Below are positions 56,900 to 64,000 of a stretch of DNA of 64,000 bases, in pieces. The position numbers and the translations under genes were made by a program. The first letter of the stretch is position 1. The number at the start of each line of letters is the position of its first letter. This DNA is from Prosopocoilus inquinatus (taxonomy: Eukaryota; Arthropoda; Insecta; Coleoptera; Lucanidae): positions 51,632,101 to 51,696,100 of the forward strand of contig CM069872.1 of the NCBI GenBank assembly GCA_036172665.1, given 5' to 3'. The notes beneath the pieces were generated by a model. The model was not told the DNA's origin, made no database searches, and saw nothing but the letters and a program-made list of their open reading frames with translations.

Positions 56900-57065
56900 C
56901 TATAACGAGCCTTTGTACATAACGAAAACACAACGAGAATTAAAACACAATGACAACTTCAGAGAAGAGTCCAGCAGTTGCAGAATTACTTCCGATTGCG
57001 TTTTAGCTCGACGAGAACCAATAAAGGACCAAAATGTTTCGTATAAAGGAGAAAATTCTGAAAAA
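56900..57065 (+). pseudogene. 3'-flank relic of a cluster gene, copy 1
   Basis: About 160 bp (CATAACGAAAACACAACGAG, then TTCAGAGAAGAGTCCAGCAG, GACGAGAACCAATAAAGGAC and CAAAATGTTTCGTATAAAGG) match the sequence 3' of gene D (about 63715-63870). No coding part is left. Confidence 0.6.
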
Positions 57066-57189
57066 ATATGTTTTTTTTGTTTGTTTATTTTCATCTCCAT
57101 GATTTAGATCGATTTTAAATTAAAAAAAAAATCGTTTCGCCTCTTAACAATTTTTATCCGGTATATTATTTTTATTTTTCGTGTTTTTT

Positions 57190-57490
57190 CCTCATATTTG
57201 CCAGAAGTAGTGAAGGAAACTGAACAAACACCTTAGATTCAAGCAATGAGAAGCTATTTTGACCATGAATAATTTCAAGTGTTATTTGATTTAATTCGTT
57301 GTTACAGCCAAAAAAAAAAGAAAAAATCAAAGACAATGAACCCCTATGCATAACGAAATTAAAGCAGAATGACTATTTCAGAGAGAAACTTCCATTAGTT
57401 GCATGATGGCTTTTGGTTGCGATGTAACCCAAAAAATCTTTCTCATCGAACTAAAATGTTTCTTATAAATTGATTTAGAAAAAGAGAAAA
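57190..57490 (+). pseudogene. Last-exon relic of a lost serine protease homolog
   Basis: The bases 57195-57236 read YLPEVVKETEQTP then TAG, which aligns with the C-terminal ends of gene C (YLPDLIKETGRMP, stop) and gene D (YLPEIAKDTNG). The 3' flank after it (AGCAATGAGAAGCTATTTTG, ATGAATAATTTCAAGTGTTA and onward to about 57480) is homologous to the 3' flanks of C and D. Everything upstream of 57190 is unrelated. It is the stump of a fifth copy, cut by deletion or rearrangement. Confidence 0.75.
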
Positions 57491-58860
57491 TTTTGAAAGG
57501 CCGATTTTTTGTGTGCATTTAATTTTGTCTCCGTTCGTTTTGATTGAATAAAATAAAAACATATTGTTTCACATCTTAGCGTTTCCTACACATTTTTCTT
57601 CTTTTCAATATTTTCTATATTTTTTTCTGAAAAATACACTTTACAAGACAAGGTTACCTGCGTAATAAATTTTAAATCGTCGAACATAAGCGGAGAATAA
57701 AGCAAAATATTTTTGGCTGACGTTATTTTTTTTTTTTTAATTATGTTGATAAATTTCAGCTGAATTAGTTTTTCTTTTGCCATTATTATTTCTTTAGTAA
57801 GATTTAATTCGTATGTTGCTGGAAATAAATAAAAAAGCTCGTCCAAAACATAAGACAAAATTCTCTTTGTTATTTAATTCTCAATTAGTTATTATTTATT
57901 TTCGTTTTGTTTGTTTGTTTGTTGTTTTGTACAGTTTCTTGTACATTTTCGAAACAGAAAACTAAAGATTTTCGCTTTCACGTCATTTGTATATTAGGTT
58001 TTTTCTTTTCAATTTTTTTTTCCTTTCTGTTTTTAACAATTTAGGGACGCGGTCAATTTTTCACCTAAAACTGTGTAAAAATGACGAACAGCAAACAATT
58101 TGTTACTTAAAATGCAGACACGCTTGAAACGGTCAAATAAATAACTGACTCGCAACTACTTTTTTTGCAAAATTTTGTTGCAAATCCCTTGCTCGAATCG
58201 TTTCGGTTTGCAGTGAATCCCTGGAGCAGCCCCTGTACAACTGTTGCAGCTCTATTTGGAGCTTCGTCAGCAGAAGTGTAGCTCGAGAGTTCCACTGCAA
58301 ACCAAAACGATTCTACCAAGGATAATCGCAATTGCTATGTATTAGTAATTAATAGTTTAAACCGCGACTATTTACTTTTTTTTACAGTTTGTGTACATAC
58401 TTATGTTTTAATTTGAAATCAATCGATTTTCTGCTAATATTTTTTTTTGTTCTAAAAATTCATCAACCTGCCATTTTTCTTCATAATCTCTGGTCATTGG
58501 TTTCCATTTATTTAGTTATTTAACTATTGTTTTCTTTATTGTTATTCCAACAACTTCTGTGTGTGTTATTAAAAGAAAACGTTACACCGTTTTTCTTCGT
58601 TAATGTCTAATCGTCACTTGTTTTTTAAGTTATTTATTTTTTGTCTTGTTTTCAGTTACCGCATTTCTGTTACTGCTTTTTTTCTAAAAAAAAAATAAAT
58701 AATTAACAGCTATAAAACAATACACATGATTGGCAGAAACGCGACATCATTAACTGTAATTACTAATATTTCAAAGTAGACTTAGGATCAAGGACTTTAT
58801 TATAAATTTTATTAGGTAACTGACTCACTAGCAATGTATAGTCGTTTACATTTATTTACA
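57491..58860. other. AT-rich spacer
   Basis: Very T-rich, with no exon recognised. It contains the family R copy at 58165-58325. Confidence 0.4.
58165..58325. repeat. Dispersed repeat family R, copy 5
   Basis: The ends TCGTTTCGGTTTGCAGTG and CACTGCAAACCAAAACGA are inverted. The middle has GAGCAGCCCCTGTACAAC and CTTCGTCAGCAGAAGTGTAG. It is one hairpin arm-length copy of the family. Confidence 0.65.
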
Positions 58861-58862
58861 GC

Positions 58863-58872
58863 CGATGGTACG
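58863..58872. repeat. Target site duplication of MULE (left)
   Basis: CGATGGTACG, repeated exactly at 60981-60990. Confidence 0.75.
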
Positions 58873-58878
58873 GGAACA

Positions 58879-59019
58879 TGTAATTTGGTTCCCAGATTAA
58901 GAAGGGTCAGAAAAAATGTGTAATTTGGTTCCCAATATTTTAGGTTTGCCTAATTTTTATGTGTAATTTGGTTCCCGACATTTTTAGTTTACCTGGTCTG
59001 TACGTGTAATTTGGTTCCC
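58879..59019. promoter_or_regulatory. Subterminal motif cluster, left (4 copies)
   Basis: Four copies of TGTAATTTGGTTCCC at 40-43-bp spacing, close to four helical turns. They are likely transposase binding sites by analogy with other DNA transposons. Confidence 0.65.
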
Positions 59020-59247
59020 GAAGAGGATAGCAAATATGTTTATAAATGTTTATTTTAGACAAAGTATTTACAACATAAAGTTTTCATAAAAAATATTAAC
59101 TAAAACACAGAAAGAAACATGTATAGATCGGGAGGCAGTCAGAGAAATTTTGTGCAACATTTCAAATCTATTTACAATCTATTACAATTATTACAATCTA
59201 TTTACTTGATAAACACTATATGCAAAAATTAACATAAATTTATAATC

Positions 59248-60640
59248 TCAAACAGTTACAGCACAGTGAAAAGAAACACATTTAATAAAATGTAGTCGAC
59301 TAATTTCATTTCTGGAATAAGATTCTATCATTTTTGCTATAAATTTTTCACGGTTTTTTACTTTACTATCATGTATTTGAGCCTTAATGTTGATGCTTTG
59401 TAATTTAACATAAGTTTCAATTTGAAATTCTTTAAGTTTTTCTAAGAAATTTAAAATGTTTGGATGTGCTTTATAAAAAGACGCATTAAAATGTTTATGA
59501 AAAGATTCACAGGCATTAGTAGTGCGTGTAAGTTCAGCTGAATTCTGAGCCCAAAGAGAGGGTGGAAAGAGAGAGTCGTCTGTTATATAATTATCTGTTA
59601 AATAATCCGAATACTTTTGAATTTTTTCGTCAGTTGGTGCTATCGCAAGCAAATCAAAAACAAAGCAGTCGCCAACATCGCGAGGACTTAAAAATGTAAG
59701 ACCAAAAGTCATTCGTAGCCATCTACCAACTTCAGAATGTTCATTTTTATATTCGGATGTAAGGCCGTATTCTTGAATTTTTCTGAACCACGATTGGGCA
59801 AGGTGAAACCGACAGCCAGTTATTTCTGCTGAAGGAAAAATTTGTTCGACTGCTTTGTGGATACCTTTCTCAAAATCGATAACAATTTTAGAAATTTTAA
59901 ATGTAACACCATTATCGTTACAAATATTTATTATTGATTTGAATAGGTTTTTATACGTTTCTGAGCGTTTATTAGGTAACAATGAAAAAAATAATGGAAT
60001 GTAATGCCCGCTACAATAACCGTGTAAAGTAAAAAAACTGACAAAAAAATTGCGCACAATAATTAAACGTACCATCTAAATAAATTTGTGTGACTTTTTC
60101 CAAGATCTGAATATTAGATTTACACGAAAATATCACTATCTGTTCACTTTTGCTATTACTCAATAAAAATTGTTCACCTCTAGAGGTTTGGATGTTTGCC
60201 TCGTCCAGGAAGTCAAAAGTTTCCTCGATGTTTTTCGGTAACCTTGGCTGAATTTTTCTACCAGCGTTATAGATGTTTCTTCTGACACAAGCAACGTCAT
60301 GTGTAGTAAATGTTGATGGTAGATTTTCATGTAATATTCTGCGAATGATCTTCGCAGGTTTTTCGGACAGGTCCTCTACAGCTTTTCGTTTGCAGGCAGA
60401 ATTAACGATTTGGCGATTTAAGTCCTGCACAACTGCATCATGAAAATGTTCTTGTATATGTTTTGTAACTGTTAAACTTTTATCACATTCGCCCAAAGTA
60501 AGAACAAATGATTTGCACTTTCTGTTTGTACAAGTCCATCGCTTCTCACCACTTTTCAGGGCCTTTTGAAAACCATATTTATAGTTATTAATACTTAATA
60601 ACTGTTTTCCTCGTCCACTCAAAATTATTTCTGGATCCAT
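59248..60640 (-). pseudogene. MULE transposase with FLYWCH finger, one frameshift
   Basis: Starts at ATG 60638-60640 (MDPEIILSGRG). The first ~55 residues form a FLYWCH-type zinc finger (Y-x-Y-x-F.., RWTCTNRKCKSFV, then H-x3-H). The MULE DDE domain follows. The first acidic residue is in IYLDGTFNY, the second in KIVIDFEKG followed by CRFHLAQSW, and the Glu in TTNACESFHKHF. The two halves are in different frames: 60640-60011 and 60075-59248. The switch occurs in a short run of T(7) on the coding strand near 60044-60055, so a single-base indel, real or a sequencing error, separates them. All three catalytic positions survive; the total is about 440 residues. The stop is at 59248. Confidence 0.85.
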
Positions 60641-60866
60641 GGCGAGAATTTAACACAACTTTAAAGGAGAGTGAATGTCACTGGGCAAGCACAATTCAAA
60701 ACAACTGAACGTCACAGAAGTAGGTACAACTCTAAATAAAAGTAAAATTCATACAGCAAGCATTCGTAACATATAATTAATATTTCATTTTCCCAGTATT
60801 TTTCCAGTATTCGTACTTGAATAAACAAGGGATTACGCAGGTAGTGCCTCTAACCCTGCAATGCTC

Positions 60867-60973
60867 GGGAACCAAATTACCAATCACCTTTTTGGGACTG
60901 GGAACCAAATTACAATTATTAACAGGCATCCTAAATTGATATCTAATCTACTACCTGCCGGGAACCAAATTAC
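60867..60973. promoter_or_regulatory. Subterminal motif cluster, right (3 copies)
   Basis: Three inverted copies of the same motif (GGGAACCAAATTAC) at spacings of 33 and 60 bp. Confidence 0.65.
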
Positions 60974-60980
60974 CAACACG

Positions 60981-60990
60981 CGATGGTACG
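60981..60990. repeat. Target site duplication of MULE (right)
   Basis: CGATGGTACG, identical to 58863-58872. Confidence 0.75.
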
Positions 60991-61131
60991 TCGCAGGTCA
61001 CAATTAAAAATTAGATTTCGGAATTCGAAATCCGAAACGGATTTACATCCTCCAGAAATGGTAATTTTTCGCATTTTTTATTTTATTCGTTTTTTTTTGC
61101 AAGCAACTGTACTACTTTACAGTTACTTACA

Positions 61132-61264
61132 ATCAAGGCCGAGACATAGTTCGGCAAATGCCAGCCATCTGTAGAGCGCGCTGCAGCAAATACATATAAT
61201 ACACGACTTGTCCGCTCTATAGAATTGGGTAGCATTTGCTGAACTCTTTCTCGACCTCGTGAAG
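61132..61264. mobile_element. ~130-bp foldback MITE
   Basis: CAAGGCCGAGACATAGTTCG with GCAAATGCCAG at the left is matched by the inverse CTGAACTCTTTCTCGACCTC at the right. A TGTAGAGCG / CGCTCTATAG pair lies inside. Confidence 0.6.
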
Positions 61265-61359
61265 TTCTGAAAAATAAGTATCTCGCTACTACGAAAAAAT
61301 AAAATTAAAGCTATTGCACACTGAACTTCTGGTTACTTGACCTGTAAGTGTGTTGACTG

Positions 61360-61446
61360 AGATTATCAGTAGCATTGAAAAAAAATGAAATAAAGTAATT
61401 AAGATTGCGATTTGAAAATATGTGTAAGCAAACAAACGAAACGACA
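61360..61446 (+). promoter_or_regulatory. Candidate promoter and leader of gene D
   Basis: TCAGTAGCATTGAAA at 61366 and GTAAGCAAACAAACGAAACG before the ATG match the leader of gene C. No TATA box is evident at the right distance. Confidence 0.4.
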
Positions 61447-63630
61447 ATGTTCCGAGCCTCTCTTCTGTTTTTGTGTAAGTTGACAATGTAATTATTATTA
61501 AATCAATGGATATAGTTTCTTAAGCTATGGCATACCTGAAATGAATTTGTTTGACTGAGAAGCTATTTATTCGTTTACAGGTTGCGTTACAAAGCTATCT
61601 TTTGGAAGTATATACAAAACTTCAGAACAGTGGGATCAGTAAGTAAATTGCTGCCTCTAAGAGAAAGCGCGCCTTTATGCTATGAATTAAACTGTTTTTT
61701 TTTTTATCAAGATTAATTATGTTTCTTCTTTGTAGTTGTTTTTTGCCAGATCACCCTGCCAATGGAGAAATTAAAATCGTAGGACAAAAAGAAGATCCTT
61801 ATTTGCCTGGCAGCGTAGTTGTGCCAAATACGACAATTGATCTGTCATGTACAAATGGTACTGTAACAGAAACTTTAGGACTATCACGTGCTGTCTGTAA
61901 ACAGGGTGAATGGTCATCGTTTGCAGCAGAAAGAAGATGTGTTCGTATGTAATTTCTTCTAAAATATTTTGATTAACGTATGTAATTAACGCAAGTTAAA
62001 CCGTTTGGGAAATTGTTATCCAAAATTTAATGCCATAACCAGGGAAAAGAATTCAGGCAACTTGTTCCGCGAACAGTACGAAAATTTAGTACTTGGACTA
62101 TATCAGTCCCGAGCATAATAACGCCCACATTGCATTACTTCCCCTCTCACTCAACAATAATTCGATTAATCGCACCCACGGAAAGTTGGCTGGAGTAAAT
62201 AGTACGTTCGGAGTAAAAAGCGCCCGACACTAAGTGGCCTGAATTCTTCTCCCTGGTCATAATATTACTATTGTACAGGAACATGTCCACCAGTGCAAAC
62301 GGAAAGAGAAGACTTATTTGTTACCTGCGTACATAAAAACCCTAAAGTTAACTGCAGCAATCCCATTGAAGGAACGATAATACAATTAGCTTGCAAGCCC
62401 TTCTATCAATCTGTAGGACGATCCATTATTACATGTCGGAATGGAACTTGGGACGGTGTAATATCACCTTGCCGGCCGGGTTAGTAAGAAACGACAAACT
62501 TTTACCAAAATTTTCGAATCCCTTATCTATATTGTACTTTAATATAGAATGTGGAAAGAAGAGAGTTGTCACAGGTGCAGAATCAAAATATCCTTGGGTG
62601 GCTGGAATTTACTACTTAATGCATTACAGCGTGTACTTTGAGGCTGGTGCTACACTTATATCAAGACAAACCCTTTTGTCAGGTAAGCTTCATTAAATGA
62701 CAATGCTTTGGTTAAATGGGGCCATTTCAGTAGCTCATATCTTTACTAGCAGGAAAGGCGTTCGCTATGACATAAATAATTACGTTGTAACTGCTGGTAA
62801 ATATTATCGAGAATTCGAAGATCAACGTGATACAAATATGCAGTTTTCTCGAGTAAATTATTGCTGCGTAATTACTTTGGTGTTTGTCTAACAAATTCAT
62901 CTTTCAGATAAAACGCTTGTATATTCCGGAAAATTATAGAACCGCCTTTAACGAAGACGATACAGGTGATTTAGCCACCTTTAAAGAAAATGATTTAGGT
63001 AATTTTGCAATAATAACATTGAGAGATCCTTTCATTTTGACTGAATACGTTCAACCTGTATGCATTGATTGGACAAATCAGTTTGAATCTTCTGATCTAA
63101 ACGAAGTAACCAAAGGAGTAGTAAGTAAAAATTAAATTTGCTTTAATTTAGAGAATTTTTATTTTTTGTACGTTTAAGATCGCAGGCTGGGGTTTTACAC
63201 AAACCGGTAATATTGAAGGAAGAGAAGAACAACACGATTTGAACGTTCGCTATAAGTCTAAAGACAAATGCTCAATGATTCCGATACACGTAGAAGCGTT
63301 TCACACAGACGATAAATTCTGTGGTGGTTATGGCGATAACAGTAAGTGATTGATTATAATCTTCTCATTACAAAAAAATATATTTTTCGTCTGTTTCTCA
63401 CAGATCCATGTGATACCGGCGATCTTAGTGATTCCCTTCATTTTGGTTTGGCTGGAGATGCTGGAAGTGGCTTATTTTTTCAAAACTTAGATTCTAGATT
63501 TTATATTAGAGGAATACTAACTAGGATAGCAACCAAATCCTTTAAATGTAGGTTTCCCGGATTGTACACAAAAATTTCGACGTACTTGCCAGAAATTGCA
63601 AAGGACACTAATGGTACCCTACAGATTTAA
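61447..63630 (+). CDS. Gene D: sushi-Wonton serine protease homolog (inactive)
   Basis: Nine exons: 61447-61474, 61581-61638, 61736-61944, 62279-62479, 62548-62682, 62731-62852, 62908-63120, 63179-63341 and 63404-63630. Spliced length 1356 nt, 451 aa. The exon pattern is identical to gene C. Signal-peptide start MFRASLLFL; sushi at about 30-98 (CFLPDHPANGEIK); Wonton-like at about 100-164; protease-like domain from about 167 with KKR|VVTGAE as possible activation site. The catalytic His is still present (VAHIF, His213), although the partner Cys is Ile. Asp280 is kept (ENDLGNF). The Ser is Ala396 (GDAGSG), so hydrolysis is not expected. Exon 7 has an 11-residue insertion (about 268-278) before the Asp loop that looks like a partial repeat of the DLGNF segment. 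Exon 2 is 33 nt shorter than in C. Intron 3 carries a MITE; intron 5 lacks the SINE of gene C. Likely secreted into haemolymph, with the same partners as gene C. Confidence 0.9.
62033..62263. mobile_element. ~230-bp MITE in intron 3 of gene D
   Basis: ACCAGGGAAAAGAATTCAGG at the left and GCCTGAATTCTTCTCCCTGG at the right are inverted ends, with CATAA-like bases on both flanks. The corresponding intron of gene C carries a different MITE. Confidence 0.75.
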
Positions 63631-64000
63631 GCAACGAGAATTTATTTTTGCCTTTATGAATAATTTCACGCGCTTCACTGGCTTGATCCATTATTAAAGA
63701 CAAAACAATAAACCTTTATGCATAAGAACGCTCTTCACAAAATTCAAACAAAATGACACACCTGAGTACTTCTGAGAAGGTTCCAACAGTTACGTGATTA
63801 CTCCTGGTGGCGATTATGGCTCGAAGAGAACCAAAATGTTTCTCGAAGGGCCAAAATCTGCCTCAAAGGACGAACATTTTTGTTATGCTTCTTATCTTAA
63901 GCCTATTATGTTGCGCTTTTCAAAAAGAGGAAATTATCCATTTATTTTGTTTATTTGTTTTTGTCTGTTTAATTATGTTTGAATAAAGAAAATCAACTAT
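63631..64000 (+). terminator. Gene D 3' flank and polyadenylation signals
   Basis: CAATAAAC at about 63707 is the likely signal, with another AATAAAG at about 63981. The stretch 63715-63870 (CTTCTGAGAAGGTTCCAACA, CGAAGAGAACCAAAATGTTT) is the segment also found at 56900-57065 and 57335-57480. Confidence 0.5.

Larger units (their letters stand above)
58873..60980. mobile_element. Complete MULE-type DNA transposon, 2.1 kb
   Basis: Bounded by an exact 10-bp direct repeat (MULEs typically duplicate 8-11 bp). Near each end is a cluster of the 15-mer TGTAATTTGGTTCCC: four copies at 58879, 58919, 58962 and 59005, and three inverted copies at 60867, 60900 and 60960. On both sides the outermost motif core starts 7 bases inside the end. 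Long terminal inverted repeats are absent; the repeated motif replaces them. The transposase lies between on the minus strand. Confidence 0.8.

Overview
The window is AT-rich, intron-containing metazoan DNA that looks like an insect. The evidence is short phase-1/phase-0 introns with GT-AG borders, HP14/ModSP-type (modular serine protease) secreted immune proteins, TCAGT-type initiators, and insect-like LINEs, MULEs and TA/CAGGG foldback elements. The order cannot be fixed from sequence alone; a beetle or hemipteran would fit. Most of the window is repeats. The coding interest is in the right half.

Layout. 1-31 kb holds no gene I can assemble. It is a mosaic of a 2.4 kb foldback element (2.34-4.75 kb), a 172-bp satellite boxed by ~340-bp inverted arms (6.15-7.89 kb), a ~470-bp array carrying CGCCATCT about every 155 bp (10.8-13.9 kb), a TIR element split by a 5'-truncated LINE with a 12-bp target duplication (14.08-15.52 kb), purine-rich and LINE-derived arrays (17.8-25.2 kb), a core promoter (25.96 kb), and an ~160-bp higher-order array (27-30.2 kb). 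One minus-strand mini-exon near 16.3 kb could belong to a cadherin.

From 31.3 kb to the end lies a tandem cluster, all on the plus strand, of four paralogous secreted proteins. They share the same first four exons: signal peptide, linker, sushi domain, then a six-cysteine 'Wonton'-type domain. After exon 4 they diverge. Gene A (31.33-33.43 kb) continues into two papilin-like FGCC repeats and three Kunitz domains. Gene B (38.02-39.19 kb) stops at once, where the ancestral splice donor has been lost. Genes C (46.23-51.10 kb) and D (61.45-63.63 kb) continue into an S1 protease-like domain in which the catalytic serine is alanine. A broken last-exon relic (57.19-57.24 kb) and duplicated 3' flanks show that further copies were lost. 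All exon junctions of A-D were checked for phase; the spliced lengths are 442, 190, 451 and 451 residues.

Mobile elements interrupt the cluster: a nearly complete LINE (52.7-56.8 kb) whose ORF1 stop sits in a UAG-CAA-UUA readthrough context, an RT fragment, a complete MULE (58.87-60.98 kb) with a 10-bp target duplication and 4+3 subterminal motifs, a tRNA-derived SINE inside an intron of gene C, and several MITEs. A ~1.05-kb tandem array separates B from C.

Working model (inference): the cluster keeps the recognition half of an HP14/ModSP-type initiator protease and couples it to nothing (B), a dead protease (C, D) or protease inhibitors (A), as expected for decoys or regulators of a Toll/melanization protease cascade.
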